64,000 nucleotides of DNA. Origin: Paenirhizobium naphthalenivorans. GTDB lineage: Bacteria; Pseudomonadota; Alphaproteobacteria; Rhizobiales; Rhizobiaceae. The notes beneath the pieces were generated by a model. It was given only the letters and a program-made list of their open reading frames with translations. It searched no databases and was not told the DNA's origin. Location of the stretch: contig NZ_BJZP01000006.1 in the NCBI RefSeq assembly GCF_007992095.1, forward strand, positions 124,001 through 188,000, given 5' to 3'. Position 1 is the stretch's first letter; each line of letters begins with the position of its first letter. Positions 23,246-35,739 of this stretch are shown here, one piece after another. Both the position numbers and the translations under genes were made by a program.

Positions 23246-24895
23246 CTAGCCGATGATGCTGTCGTCGGGCGTGACGCTGGCATATTCCTTGAGAACGATG
23301 TCGCGGATCGCGGTTTTCAGCAGCTTGCCGGTTGCCGTGTGGGGCAGTTCGTCAACGACGATGACATCGTCGGGAATGCTCCATTTCGAGATCTTGCCGG
23401 CATAGTGCTCGATCATGTCGTGGCGGCTGAAGGCTGCGCCGGGCTTGAGGATGACGACGAGAACTGGACGCTCGCCCCAACGCTGATCGGGCTTGGCGAC
23501 GACAGCAGCCTCCTTGATCGCCGGATGAGCCTGGGCGATGTTCTCCAACTCAATCGAGCTGATCCACTCGCCGCCCGATTTCACCACGTCCTTGGTGCGG
23601 TCGACGATCTGCACGAAGCCGTCCTCGTCCATGGTGACGACGTCGCCCGTGTTGAACCAGCCGGGGACCTCATGGGCGGGGCTCTCCGGCGTGTTGTAAT
23701 ATCCGGCCGCGACCCAGGGGCCGCGCACCATCATCGCTCCAAAGGCCTTGCCGTCGCGGGCGATCGGCTTGCCGTCTGCGCCATCGACCCGGAATTCCAT
23801 GCCGTAAACCGGGCGCCCCTGCTTGGCTTCCAGCATCAGCCTCTGTTCGGCGGAGATCGAGGCATGCTTCGGCATCAGGCAGGCGGCAAGTCCGATAGGG
23901 CTCGTTTCGGTCATGCCCCAGGCATGGCGAACCATGACGCCCATGTTATGGAAACGGCTGATCATGATCGGCGGGGAGGCCGAACCGCCGATGGCGACGC
24001 GCTTGAGGCTGGTGAAGTGCTGTCCGTGCGCATCCATCCAGTCGAGCAATCCGAGCCAGACGGTGGGGACACCGGCGGTGACGGTCACGCCTTCGGCCTC
24101 AAACAGGGCGTGGAGACTGGCGCCATCGAGGTTCGGGCCCGGCAGGACAAGCTTGGCGCCGGCCATCGGGCCGGAGAACGGCACACCCCAGGCATTGACG
24201 TGGAACATCGGCACGATCGGCGAAAGCACGTCGTTGGCGGACAGGCCGAGCACGTCGGGCATGCTGCTCGACATGGCATGGAGCACGCTGGAGCGATGGC
24301 TGTAGAGGACGCCCTTCGGATCGCCGGTGGTGCCGGAGGTGTAGCACAGACCGGAAGCGGTGTTTTCATCGAAGACGGGCCAATCGAACTCGTCGGACTC
24401 GCCTGCGATCAGCGTCTCGTAGCAGGTCAGGTTCGGCAGCACCTCCGACGTGGGCATATGGGCCTCGTCGGTCATGACGACGATCGCCTTCATGCCCGTC
24501 AGACGGTCGGCGATGCCTTCGAGAAGCGGGAGGAAGGTCAGGTCGGAGAAGATCACACTGTCGCCAGCATGTTCGACGATATAGCCGATTTGCTCCTTGA
24601 ACAGACGAGGGTTGATCGTGTGGCAGACAAGACCAGAACCGGACACGCCATAATAGAGTTCCAGGTGGCGATAGCCGTTCCAGGCCAGCGTCCCCACGCG
24701 ATCGCCAAATTCGAGACCCAATCGCTTCAAGGCATTGGCGAGCTTCTGGCTGCGCTTCGAGAGGTCCGTGTAGGTATAGCGGTGGATCGGCCCCTCGACC
24801 GTCTTCGAGACGATTTCGGTCTTGCCGTGATAGGTCGCCGCGTGACGCAGGATCGTCGACACCAGCAGCGGTGAATCCATCATCATTCCGAGCAT
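23246..24895 (-). CDS. Fatty-acyl-CoA synthetase, AMP-forming (AlkK/FadD3-like)
   Basis: 549-residue ANL-superfamily ligase. Seen: [20 protein letters not shown] (ATP-binding P-loop), [45 protein letters not shown] and the C-terminal catalytic Lys region [13 protein letters not shown]. This is the usual pattern of medium/long-chain fatty-acid ligases. It is 27 bp downstream of an acyl-CoA dehydrogenase gene and 8 bp upstream of MaoC. Start M-L-G-M-M-M leaves two alternative Met codons close by (M4/M5). Confidence 0.88.
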   Translation of the reverse strand: MLGMMMDSPLLVSTILRHAATYHGKTEIVSKTVEGPIHRYTYTDLSKRSQKLANALKRLGLEFGDRVGTLAWNGYRHLELYYGVSGSGLVCHTINPRLFKEQIGYIVEHAGDSVIFSDLTFLPLLEGIADRLTGMKAIVVMTDEAHMPTSEVLPNLTCYETLIAGESDEFDWPVFDENTASGLCYTSGTTGDPKGVLYSHRSSVLHAMSSSMPDVLGLSANDVLSPIVPMFHVNAWGVPFSGPMAGAKLVLPGPNLDGASLHALFEAEGVTVTAGVPTVWLGLLDWMDAHGQHFTSLKRVAIGGSASPPIMISRFHNMGVMVRHAWGMTETSPIGLAACLMPKHASISAEQRLMLEAKQGRPVYGMEFRVDGADGKPIARDGKAFGAMMVRGPWVAAGYYNTPESPAHEVPGWFNTGDVVTMDEDGFVQIVDRTKDVVKSGGEWISSIELENIAQAHPAIKEAAVVAKPDQRWGERPVLVVILKPGAAFSRHDMIEHYAGKISKWSIPDDVIVVDELPHTATGKLLKTAIRDIVLKEYASVTPDDSIIG

Positions 24896-24922
24896 GTTAC
24901 TTCCTCCCTTGGAGTATCCGAT

Positions 24923-26683
<1,761 letters not shown>

Positions 26684-26703
26684 TTGTCGTTTTTCCTTCG
26701 CTA

Positions 26704-29001
26704 TCAGTTGCGCAGCGGCTTGCCGGTGGCGAGCATGTGCTTCACCCGATCCACGGTTGCCGGCGTCTCAAAAAGGGTGATGAAGGCCTGGCGTTCGAGC
26801 GCGAGAATCTCGTCCTCGGTCGTCGGCTTCAGCGGATCGGCCTTCGGGCCGCCGCTCAAAACGGTGATCAGCGCTTCGCCGACGACCTTGTCATGAGCGG
26901 TGGCGCGACCAGCGAGGGCCTCGCCCTCGATGATGTTGCGCATCGCCGAGGCGCCCGACGGACCCGAAAGAGCCAGTTGCGGCGGTTCGGGCGCGACATA
27001 ACCGTCGACCAACGACAACGCTTTCCGTTTGGCATCGGCCAGAAGACGGTCGCGGTTCATGGTGACGCCGTCGGCCGGGCGCAGGAAGCCGAGGCTTTGC
27101 GCCTCGAAGGCGCTGCCCGAGACCCTGGCGGGCGCGATCAGATTGAAGGTGGCGATGGCAGGAGCGACCGGACCTCTGGTGGCACCGGCGAGGCCATATT
27201 GGCGGATCAGCATTTCCTTGCAGCCGCCCCAGCCCGGCACGACGCCGATGCGGGTTTCGACGAGGCCGATCGAGAGTTCGGCATGGGCCTGGATCGCATC
27301 GCAATGCAGCAGGATTTCGCAGCCGCCGCCGAAGGCGAGGCCGGACGGAGCGCCGACCACGGGGAAGGGGGCGTATTTGACCGCCTTGAAAGTCTGGTGG
27401 CCTTTGTCGATAAACTTGCCGAGCGCTTCCGAACCGCCCTTCTCGACGGTATCGAGGAAGACACGGAGGTCGGCGCCGGCGCTATAGACGGCTGCGTCGG
27501 AGCCGATCACCAGAGCCTTGAAACTCTTGGCCACTTCGCCGAGTGCTGCATTGATCGCGTCCAGCAGGGCTTCGGAGAAGGTGTTCATCTTGGTGCGGAA
27601 TTCCAGGCAGGCAACGCCGTCGCCGAGATCCCAGAGCGCTGCACAGCCGTAATCGGCCACCGGCCTGGTCGCGAGCTTCAGGTCGGCGATGGTGATGACG
27701 CCCTCGCCGCGCATGACCGGGCGGACGGAGCCGTCCGGCAGCATGCAGCTCAGCTTGCCGTCGACGACGCTGTAGAACCCGCCCTTTTCGGCGGCGAGTG
27801 CCAGATAGGCGGGCACGGCCAGGCCACGAGCCTTAAGCCGGTCCACCAGCCAGCTGGCGCCGAGGCGGTCGATCAGTTCGAACGGCCCCTGCTTCCAGCC
27901 ATAGCCGGTGCGCATGGCGTCATCCACCGCGTCGGGGCCGTCGGCGATTTCCGGAACGAGGGCGGCAGCATAGGCGAGCGACTTTTCCATGACGACGGAG
28001 GCGTAGCGCCCGCCGAGGCTGGAATGCTCCATCAAGGTCCGCGCGTCACCCTTGGCGGCGTCCAGGCTTTCGGACTCGACCTTCTTCATCGGCCGGTAAT
28101 CGCCGGTCTTCAGGTCCGTGATGTCACGGGTCTTGCGGTCGGCGGAGAGACGGACGAAGCCGGCGCCGCTTTTGCGGCCGAGGCGGTTTTCCGCGATCAT
28201 CCTGGCGATCAGCGCCGGTTCGGCGTCGTAATCGTGGATCGCGTCGGTCTTCGGCAGGGCGTTTTGCAGACTGCGCAGGATGGTCGGCATCAGGTCGATG
28301 CCAACGAGGTCGAGCAGGCCGAAAATGCCGGTCGAAGGGATGCCGAAGGGCTTGCCAATGATGGCGTCGGCTTCCTCGACGTCGAGGCCCATGTCGATCG
28401 CCTCGTTCTGGGCGACGACCATCCAGTAATTGCCGATGCGGTTGCCGATGAAGCCGGGGGTGTCCTTGCAAACGACGACCGTCTTGCCGAGACTGCGATC
28501 GGCGAAGTCATGGATCTTTGCCGTCACTTCCGGATTGGTCTTCGGCCCGGAGACGAGCTCCAGAAGCCGCATGATGCGCGGCGGGTTGAAGAAATGGGTG
28601 ATGAGGAAATCGGCGACGAAGCTCTCCGGCAGGCTGTCCGTGAGGGCGGCGAGCGGGATGGTCGATGTATTGGACGAGACGATCGATCCGGGTTTACGAA
28701 CAGCGTCGATGGCCTTGTAGAGGTTCTGCTTGATGTCGAGCCGTTCGGCGACCGCCTCGACGATCCAGTCGGCATCGGCGAGCAGGCCCATGTCGTCGCC
28801 GGTCGATCCGGTGGTGATCCGGCCGGCGAAGCTCTTGTCCATGAAGCCGTTGGCCTTCAGCTGGCGGGCGACGCCGCCGTCGGCGAATTTCTTCTCGATG
28901 TCGAGCAGGACGACTTCGACGCCGGCATTGGCAAGATGGGCGGCGATACCGGAGCCCATGACACCGGCGCCGATGACTGCTGCCTTGGTGATCGTCGTCA
29001 T
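26704..29001 (-). CDS. Bifunctional 3-hydroxyacyl-CoA dehydrogenase/enoyl-CoA hydratase (FadJ-like, dehydrogenase first)
   Basis: 765-residue fusion. N-terminal NAD-binding domain begins at residue 7 with AVIGAGVMGSGIAAHLANAG, followed by the STSTIP-like SNTSTIPL and FLITHFFNPP segments and a 3-hydroxyacyl-CoA dehydrogenase C-terminal domain. The crotonase part lies in the C-terminal third, with GGGCEILLHCDAI and LVETRIGVVPGWGG. This order is the reverse of E. coli FadB/FadJ and is common in Alphaproteobacteria and FadN-type proteins. Start ATG 29001 is chosen because it begins the NAD fold; a longer reading runs into the thiolase gene. It lies 1 bp from the thiolase stop. Confidence 0.88.
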   Translation of the reverse strand: MTTITKAAVIGAGVMGSGIAAHLANAGVEVVLLDIEKKFADGGVARQLKANGFMDKSFAGRITTGSTGDDMGLLADADWIVEAVAERLDIKQNLYKAIDAVRKPGSIVSSNTSTIPLAALTDSLPESFVADFLITHFFNPPRIMRLLELVSGPKTNPEVTAKIHDFADRSLGKTVVVCKDTPGFIGNRIGNYWMVVAQNEAIDMGLDVEEADAIIGKPFGIPSTGIFGLLDLVGIDLMPTILRSLQNALPKTDAIHDYDAEPALIARMIAENRLGRKSGAGFVRLSADRKTRDITDLKTGDYRPMKKVESESLDAAKGDARTLMEHSSLGGRYASVVMEKSLAYAAALVPEIADGPDAVDDAMRTGYGWKQGPFELIDRLGASWLVDRLKARGLAVPAYLALAAEKGGFYSVVDGKLSCMLPDGSVRPVMRGEGVITIADLKLATRPVADYGCAALWDLGDGVACLEFRTKMNTFSEALLDAINAALGEVAKSFKALVIGSDAAVYSAGADLRVFLDTVEKGGSEALGKFIDKGHQTFKAVKYAPFPVVGAPSGLAFGGGCEILLHCDAIQAHAELSIGLVETRIGVVPGWGGCKEMLIRQYGLAGATRGPVAPAIATFNLIAPARVSGSAFEAQSLGFLRPADGVTMNRDRLLADAKRKALSLVDGYVAPEPPQLALSGPSGASAMRNIIEGEALAGRATAHDKVVGEALITVLSGGPKADPLKPTTEDEILALERQAFITLFETPATVDRVKHMLATGKPLRN

Positions 29002-29002
29002 G

Positions 29003-30124
<1,122 letters not shown>

Positions 30125-30152
30125 TCGGGTTTCCTTTCGGCGACGATGGTTG

Positions 30153-31829
30153 TCACATGTTCGGATAGTTCGGTCCGCCGCCCCCTTCGGGCGGGACCCA
30201 GGTGATGTTCTGCGCGGGGTCCTTGATGTCGCAGGTCTTGCAGTGGACACAGTTCTGCGCGTTGATGACGAAGCGCGGCGAGGCCTGGTTTTCCTCGTCG
30301 TCATAGACCACCTCGTAGACGCCGGCCGGACAGTAAAGCCGGGCGGGTTCGCCGTAGAGGGGCAGGTTCTTGCCGATCGGAATAGACGGATCGGTGAGGC
30401 GCAAATGAACCGGCTGATCCTCAACGTGGTTCGTGTTCGACAGGAACACGGAGGACAGCCGGTCGAAGGTCAGGACACCGTCCGGCTTGGGATAACGGAT
30501 CGGGGTGACCTCCGAAATCGGCTTCAGGCTTTCGAAATCGGCTTTCTTGTGACGGAGCGTGCCGAAGGGTGAGACGCCGGTCAGCGTTTGCAGCCACATG
30601 TCGATTCCGCCGAGACCAACGCCGATCGCCGTGCCGAAGCGCGACCAGAGCGGCTTGACGTTGCGCACCGGCTTCAGATCTCGGCCGATGACCGACGAGC
30701 GCCAGCCCGTTTCGTAGGCGATCAAAGTATCGGCGGCACGATCCTCCGAAAGGGCGGCGAAGGCGGCTTCGGCCGCCTGGATGCCGGAATGCATGGCGTT
30801 GTGATTGCCCTTGATGCGGGGCACGTTCATAAAACCTGCGGCGCAACCGACCAGCGCGCCGCCCGGAAAAGCCAGTTTCGGCACGGATTGCCAGCCGCCT
30901 TCGGTCAGGGCGCGGGCGCCATAGGCGATGCGCTTGCCGCCCTCGAAGGTTTCGCGGATCAACGGATGTGTCTTGAAACGCTGGAACTCCTCGAAGGGGG
31001 AGAGCGTCGGGTTATCGTAGTCGAGATGCAGCACGAAGCCGACAGTCACGAGATTGTCTTCGAAATGATAAAGGAAGGAGCCGCCGCCGGTCTTCAGGCC
31101 GAGCGGCCAGCCAAAGGAATGCTGGACGAGGCCCGGCCGGAACTTCTCCGGATTGACCTGCCAGAGTTCCTTGATGCCGATGCCGAATTTCTGCGGTGAG
31201 CGGCCTTCCATCAGGTCGAAACGGGCCAGAAGCTGCTTGGTCAGACTGCCGCGCGCGCCCTCGGCGAAAATCGTATATTTCGCCCGCAATTCCATACCGG
31301 GCGTATAATCGTCCTTCGGCTTGCCGTCGCGTCCGATACCCATGTCGCCGGTGGCGATGCCGGCGACGGCGCCGTTGTCGTCATAGAGAACTTCGGTCGC
31401 GGCGAACCCCGGATAGATTTCGACGCCGAGAGCTTCGGCGCGTGCCGCGAGATAGCGGGTGACATTGCCAAGCGAACCGATGAAGTTGCCGTGATTGCTC
31501 ATCAACGGCGGCATGAAGGCGTTCGGCAGCCGCAGGCACCCCGCCGGCCCGAGGAAATAGAAACGGTCGTCGGAAACCTCGGTCTTCAGCGGGCGGTCAG
31601 CATCGGTCCGCCAGTCCGGCAGAAGTCGGTCAAGACCCGAAGGATCGATGACCGCACCGGAGAGGATGTGCGCGCCAACCTCGGAGCCTTTTTCGACAAT
31701 GACGACAGAAACGTCCCGACCGTGTTCCTCGGCCAATTGCTTGATCCGGATGGCGGTCGCCAGTCCGGCGGGACCGGCGCCGACAATGACGATATCAAAA
31801 TCCATCGCTTCGCGGGTTGTCTCGCTCAC
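30153..31829 (-). CDS. Electron transfer flavoprotein-ubiquinone oxidoreductase
   Basis: 558-residue membrane-associated iron-sulfur flavoprotein that passes electrons from reduced ETF to ubiquinone. Seen: FAD-binding DIVIVGAGPAGLATAIR near the N-terminus, the IVEKGSEVGAHILSGAV segment, and a C-terminal 4Fe-4S domain with CPAGVYEV and NCVHCKTCDIKDP. The start is GTG 31829 preceded by GAGGAGGTTACA; this gives the N-terminus MSETTREAM known for the family. The in-frame reading to 32105 crosses the divergent promoter. It begins the beta-oxidation block and its own upstream region holds an operator-like repeat. Confidence 0.92.
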   Translation of the reverse strand: MSETTREAMDFDIVIVGAGPAGLATAIRIKQLAEEHGRDVSVVIVEKGSEVGAHILSGAVIDPSGLDRLLPDWRTDADRPLKTEVSDDRFYFLGPAGCLRLPNAFMPPLMSNHGNFIGSLGNVTRYLAARAEALGVEIYPGFAATEVLYDDNGAVAGIATGDMGIGRDGKPKDDYTPGMELRAKYTIFAEGARGSLTKQLLARFDLMEGRSPQKFGIGIKELWQVNPEKFRPGLVQHSFGWPLGLKTGGGSFLYHFEDNLVTVGFVLHLDYDNPTLSPFEEFQRFKTHPLIRETFEGGKRIAYGARALTEGGWQSVPKLAFPGGALVGCAAGFMNVPRIKGNHNAMHSGIQAAEAAFAALSEDRAADTLIAYETGWRSSVIGRDLKPVRNVKPLWSRFGTAIGVGLGGIDMWLQTLTGVSPFGTLRHKKADFESLKPISEVTPIRYPKPDGVLTFDRLSSVFLSNTNHVEDQPVHLRLTDPSIPIGKNLPLYGEPARLYCPAGVYEVVYDDEENQASPRFVINAQNCVHCKTCDIKDPAQNITWVPPEGGGGPNYPNM

Positions 31830-31859
31830 TGTAACCTCCTCTTGTCTGTCTTCGTGTAC

Positions 31860-31879
31860 CAAACGATTGTTACAGTTTG
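31860..31879. promoter_or_regulatory. Operator-like inverted repeat between ETF-QO and TetR genes
   Basis: CAAAC-N10-GTTTG at 31860-31879 within the 161-bp divergent region. Fatty-acid-responsive TetR regulators such as PsrA bind sites with similar half-sites (CAAAC/GTTTG), though usually with shorter spacing. It is a candidate site for the TetR protein at 31991. Confidence 0.4.
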
Positions 31880-31990
31880 CAAGACCGTTTTTTGCCATCT
31901 CGACCTTACCGGAGGAACAGGCTATTGCCGGGGGAGGGTGTCGTATCGGGAGGGCGCCGGTCGGGAGCCAGATCCGGAAATGGAGCTTCG

Positions 31991-32632
31991 ATGACGCAAA
32001 AAGACGCGGACAAAAAAAACGACCAAACGAATGAGCGCTTTGCGGGTGCGCTTGCGAACAGCGATTTGAGCGAACGGCATCGCGATATCCTCGAGGCGGC
32101 GGCATCGCTCTTTGCCGAACGCGGCTATGCGGCGACGTCTGTGCGGGACATCGGCGAGAAGGTCGGGCTGCTTGGCGGTTCGCTTTATCACTATATCAAA
32201 TCCAAGGAAGCGCTGTTCGTGCGCATCCATGATATTGCCTTGCAGGTTGCCGAAGACCGTATTCGGGCCGCTGTCGCGGGTATCACCGACCCGTGGAAAC
32301 GCCTGGAAGCGGCATGCATCACCATGCTGGAAATCCAACTCGATCCGCACTCGCTGACCATGCCGCTGATGAACGACTTCGCCTCGGCGCCACCGGAGAT
32401 CCGCGCCCGGCTGGTGGCAAAGCGCGATGCCTTCGAGCGCATATTCCGAGAACTGATCGCCGACCTGCCGCTCGACCCGTCGCTCAACAGGGGCGTCTAT
32501 CGTCTGTTGCTATTAACGCTGCTCAACAATGTCAGCAGCTGGTATCGGCAGGGGCAGATGAGCCCGGAAGACATCGGCCTGCAGATCGTCAAGATCTTTC
32601 ATCACGACGACACTTCTATGCCGAGGCAATGA
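31991..32632 (+). CDS. TetR family regulator, likely of beta-oxidation genes
   Basis: 213-residue repressor. Seen: HRDILEAAASLFAERGYAAT and the HTH SVRDIGEKVGLLGGSLYHYI, a typical TetR N-terminus, followed by a helical ligand domain ending in SSWYRQGQMSPEDIG. Start ATG 31991 has a weak GGAG 5 bp upstream; the frame stays open further left, so a longer N-terminus cannot be ruled out. It is divergent from the ETF-QO gene; many such pairs are controlled by acyl-CoA. The ligand is inferred from context. Confidence 0.85.
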   Translation: MTQKDADKKNDQTNERFAGALANSDLSERHRDILEAAASLFAERGYAATSVRDIGEKVGLLGGSLYHYIKSKEALFVRIHDIALQVAEDRIRAAVAGITDPWKRLEAACITMLEIQLDPHSLTMPLMNDFASAPPEIRARLVAKRDAFERIFRELIADLPLDPSLNRGVYRLLLLTLLNNVSSWYRQGQMSPEDIGLQIVKIFHHDDTSMPRQ

Positions 32633-33045
32633 CAACAACCGGCCTTGTCGCAATTTTCCGTTCTGTCACAGACCTTTCACCACATTTGCGAACGTGACGC
32701 TCATACCGTGGATCTAGGCCGACGACGAGCAGGGCAGGTTGAGTTCGCCGATCATCGTCGATTACAAAAGCAGTCATCATCCGAAAGGCATGATTTTGTA
32801 CACGGTGCCTTTCTATCGTCATCGGCAAGAGGGGGCTGACCTGGCCTGACTGCAGAACATCTGCTGCCCACCGCGATAGCAGCGATGGTTCTGTCTGATC
32901 GAGATCCTGCAGGCCAATTCTCAACAACATCATTGACCAATCGACTTTCCGGCCGTTCGCTGCACCCGCCGCTTAGCCGTGTCCGGCCAAAAAATGGCTT
33001 CGGCCACCCTTTCAGCAGCCTGTGGAACCGGATGTGGCACCAGGA
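32633..33045. other. 413-bp gap with no recognisable gene
   Basis: Between the TetR gene and the M20 gene, whose 3' ends converge. A 105-codon minus-strand frame (32616-32933) has no family features that I recognise and overlaps the TetR 3' end. It may contain decayed sequence. No clear terminator was seen. Confidence 0.45.
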
Positions 33046-34227
33046 TCAGTCTCTGGTCGTGCTGTTTCTCGTCAACGCCCGGCGCGCCACTTCGATCCAG
33101 TATTGCACGCCGACGGTAAGCGCCTCGTCGTTGAAATCGTAGTTCGGGTTGTGCAGGTTGCGGCCGCCTTCGGCGCTGCCATTGCCCATCCAGATGTAGG
33201 CGCCCGGGATTTTTTCCAGCATGAAGGAAAAATCCTCCGCTCCCATGCTTGCCGGCATGTCCTGGCGAATGGCGTCCTCGCCGACCACCGCTTCGGCCGC
33301 GGCACGCGCAATGTCGGTTTCCGGCTGCGTGTTGATGGTGGCCGGGTAACGCCGCTGATAGTCGAGTTCCGCCCGGGCGCCGAAGGTTTCGGCAACCAGC
33401 CTTGCCCGGTGCTCCATCTCGGCCTCCAGGCGATCGCGAACGTCGGGCGACAGAGACCGCGCAGTGCCCCTGATCAGCACGCTCTCGGGGATGATATTCC
33501 AAGTGTCGCCGGCGTGAATCTGCGTGATGCTGATCACCCCTGCGTCGGCCGGGCTCAATGTGCGGCTGACGATCGCCTGCCAGGCCGTGTTGATCTGTCC
33601 GGCCACCAGGATCGGATCGATGCCCTGATGCGGCATGCCGGCATGGGATCCCTTGCCGATGATCTTCAGCTCGAAATTATCCTGTGCCGCCATCATGGCG
33701 CCGCCGTGCAGGGCGAACTGCCCGACCGGCAGGCCCGGCCAGTTGTGCATGCCGAAAACGCAGTCGACAGGGAAGCGATCGAACAGGCCATCCTCCACCA
33801 TCACCCGGGCACCACCCTCGTTTTCCTCGGCCGGCTGGAAAATGAAGACCACGGTGCCACGGCTCGGTGGATTGACCGCCATATGGCAGGCCGCGCCCAA
33901 AAGCATGGCTGTATGGCCGTCATGGCCGCAGGCGTGCATCTTGCCGGGCGTCGTCGACGCATAAGGCACACCCGTCGTCTCGGTTATATCGAGGGCGTCC
34001 ATATCGGCGCGCAGGCCGACCGAAGGTCCATCGCCATTGCGCAGTACGGCAACGACGCCGGTTCTGCCGATACCTTCATGAACCTCGAGACCGGCGGCCC
34101 GCAACTCGCGGGCGACAAAGGCCGCGGTACGGTGCTCCTCGAACGCCGTTTCCGGATTGGCATGCAGGTCGTGACGCCATTCGATCAGCCGCGGTTCAAG
34201 CGCCTTGACAGTGTCGGAAACGTTCAT
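33046..34227 (-). CDS. M20 family amidohydrolase (hippurate hydrolase-like)
   Basis: 393-residue zinc-dependent amidase. Seen: HACGHDGHTAMLLGAA (metal His/Asp), the catalytic QPAEENEGGARVMVEDGLF with Glu-Glu, FGMHNWPGLPVG and the late GAEDFSFML Glu. This is the M20D pattern of hippurate hydrolases and N-acyl amino-acid amidohydrolases. ATG 34227 follows TTGGAG; a longer reading lies in the preceding gene. As the last gene of the molybdenum hydroxylase unit, 2 bp after the CoxG-like gene, it may remove an acyl or amino group from a pathway product. The substrate is not known. Confidence 0.86.
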   Translation of the reverse strand: MNVSDTVKALEPRLIEWRHDLHANPETAFEEHRTAAFVARELRAAGLEVHEGIGRTGVVAVLRNGDGPSVGLRADMDALDITETTGVPYASTTPGKMHACGHDGHTAMLLGAACHMAVNPPSRGTVVFIFQPAEENEGGARVMVEDGLFDRFPVDCVFGMHNWPGLPVGQFALHGGAMMAAQDNFELKIIGKGSHAGMPHQGIDPILVAGQINTAWQAIVSRTLSPADAGVISITQIHAGDTWNIIPESVLIRGTARSLSPDVRDRLEAEMEHRARLVAETFGARAELDYQRRYPATINTQPETDIARAAAEAVVGEDAIRQDMPASMGAEDFSFMLEKIPGAYIWMGNGSAEGGRNLHNPNYDFNDEALTVGVQYWIEVARRALTRNSTTRD

Positions 34228-34229
34228 CG

Positions 34230-34835
34230 CTATGCTCCAAACAACAGTGTGCCAGCCACGCCCAGCGCCGTTCCGACGAGCAGCCACGCGACCCGATCGA
34301 TCAGCGCAATATGTCCGCCTCCGGCCACTGGTATGCCGCTCCCCCGGGTAGTCGGAGCGCCGGCGCCTGGCTGTTGTGCCTCAGCCGGGATCGCCCCGCC
34401 GGTCACCACGTTGGAAAAGGCCGAGAAGAAATCGTCGGCGTTCTTCCTGGCAACGCTCTGGATCAGTCGCCCGCCAACGCTTGCGAGCTTGCCGCCAATA
34501 TCGACATCGGCGACATAGGCCAGCCGTGTGCCTTCGCCTTCCGGCGTCAGGCGGATCCTCGCCGAGCCCTTGGCAAAGCCAGCTGGGCCGCCCTGTCCCC
34601 GCCCTGACAGGGTGTAGCCGTGCGGCGGATTGAGCTCGCTCAACTCCACCTTGCCTTTGAAGGTGGCGGAAACCGGGCCCACCTTCACAACCACGGAGGC
34701 TGTGAATTCACTCTCTCCGGTCTGCAGCATCTCAGTGCAGCCTGGAATGCTGCGCCTGAGGACTTCCGGGTCGTTGAGCCCCGACCAGACCTTGTCGATG
34801 GGGGCTGGGACCAAGTGTTCGCCAGTAAATTCCAT
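34230..34835 (-). CDS. CoxG-like SRPBCC protein with C-terminal membrane helix
   Basis: 201-residue protein. Residues 1-145 form the CoxG/SRPBCC domain (EHLVPAPIDKVWSGLNDPEVL, SIPGCTEM, GKVELSELNPP, RVRL-type IRLTPEGEGTRL). A Pro/Ala/Gly-rich linker follows, then a hydrophobic C-terminal helix (VAWLLVGTALGVAGTLLFG). In Oligotropha CoxG helps anchor CO dehydrogenase to the membrane, and CoxG proteins often accompany other molybdenum hydroxylases. Start ATG 34835 chosen because it begins the conserved domain. It sits between the GarR-like gene and the M20 gene in one unit. Confidence 0.84.
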   Translation of the reverse strand: MEFTGEHLVPAPIDKVWSGLNDPEVLRRSIPGCTEMLQTGESEFTASVVVKVGPVSATFKGKVELSELNPPHGYTLSGRGQGGPAGFAKGSARIRLTPEGEGTRLAYVADVDIGGKLASVGGRLIQSVARKNADDFFSAFSNVVTGGAIPAEAQQPGAGAPTTRGSGIPVAGGGHIALIDRVAWLLVGTALGVAGTLLFGA

Positions 34836-34857
34836 TGCCGTCTTCCCCGTTGCCGGT

Positions 34858-35739
34858 CTAGTTTCCGTAAACCCTGAAGATCGCTTGGGTTCCCTCTTCG
34901 CCAAATCCGCCCGCCGCCAGCTTTTCATAAAGCCGCTTGGCCAGCGCCAGCGCCGGCAGGTCGAGCTTCATGCGCTCGGCTTCGGCAATGGCGATCGACA
35001 TGTCCTTGATGAAGTGGTGGACATAGAAACCCGGCGCATAGTCATCATCGAGCATTTTCGGGCCGAGATTGTTGAGCAGGAAGCTCGATGCCGCCCCGGT
35101 GCCGATCGACGACAGGACGCGTTTCGCGTCAAGCCCGGAAGCTTTTGCGTAGGCAAGGCTTTCACTGACGGCGAGCATGGTCGCGGCGATGGCGATCTGG
35201 TTGCACATCTTGACGTGCTGCCCTGCACCCGGACCGCCATGGTGGACAATGTTCTCGCCCATGAGTTGGAACAGCGGCAGCGCGGCCTTGAACGTCTCTT
35301 CATCTCCGCCAACCATGATCGACAGCTTGGCAGCCCTTGCTCCGACATCGCCGCCGGAAACCGGCGCGTCGAGCACGGCGACGCCTTTTTCCATCGCCTT
35401 GGCGGCAATCGTGCCGGCAAGGGTCGGGCTCGAGGTCGTCATATCGATGAGGATCGTGCCGGATTTTGCCCGCTCCACGATGCCGTCCGCGCCGAGATAG
35501 GTTTCCTCGACGTCCTTCGGATAGCCGACGATCGTGATTACAACGTCGGATACCGCCGCGAGGTCGCCCGCCGTATCGTGCCAGATGGCACCCCGGGCGA
35601 CCAGTTCGTCCGCCTTGCTCCGGGTGCGGTTGTAGACATGCAATTCATGGCCGCCGTCGAGGATATGGCCGGCCATGCCGCGTCCCATGATCCCCAGCCC
35701 GATGAAGCCGATCTTTTTCCTGCCGCTCATAATGCTCAT
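34858..35739 (-). CDS. 3-hydroxyisobutyrate dehydrogenase family protein (GarR/HIBADH-like)
   Basis: 293-residue NAD(P)-dependent beta-hydroxyacid dehydrogenase. Seen: IGFIGLGIMGRGMAGHI near the N-terminus, DAPVSGGDVGARA near 120 (substrate site), and GPGAGQHVKMCNQI near 165 carrying the catalytic Lys. Family members act on 3-hydroxyisobutyrate, tartronate semialdehyde or related acids. Its ATG overlaps the stop of the molybdenum subunit gene by 4 bp. Linking a hydroxyacid dehydrogenase to a molybdenum hydroxylase suggests that the pathway makes a short hydroxy acid or semialdehyde; this is inference. Confidence 0.86.
   Translation of the reverse strand: MSIMSGRKKIGFIGLGIMGRGMAGHILDGGHELHVYNRTRSKADELVARGAIWHDTAGDLAAVSDVVITIVGYPKDVEETYLGADGIVERAKSGTILIDMTTSSPTLAGTIAAKAMEKGVAVLDAPVSGGDVGARAAKLSIMVGGDEETFKAALPLFQLMGENIVHHGGPGAGQHVKMCNQIAIAATMLAVSESLAYAKASGLDAKRVLSSIGTGAASSFLLNNLGPKMLDDDYAPGFYVHHFIKDMSIAIAEAERMKLDLPALALAKRLYEKLAAGGFGEEGTQAIFRVYGN

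Noticed and set aside
23216-24874. Long plus-strand open frame opposite the acyl-CoA synthetase
   Set aside because: Antisense shadow: the minus strand has complete ligase motifs in the same place, and the plus frame has none.
32616-32933. 105-codon minus-strand frame after the TetR gene
   Set aside because: No recognisable family features, overlaps the TetR 3' end, and lacks a good ribosome site; listed only as a gap.
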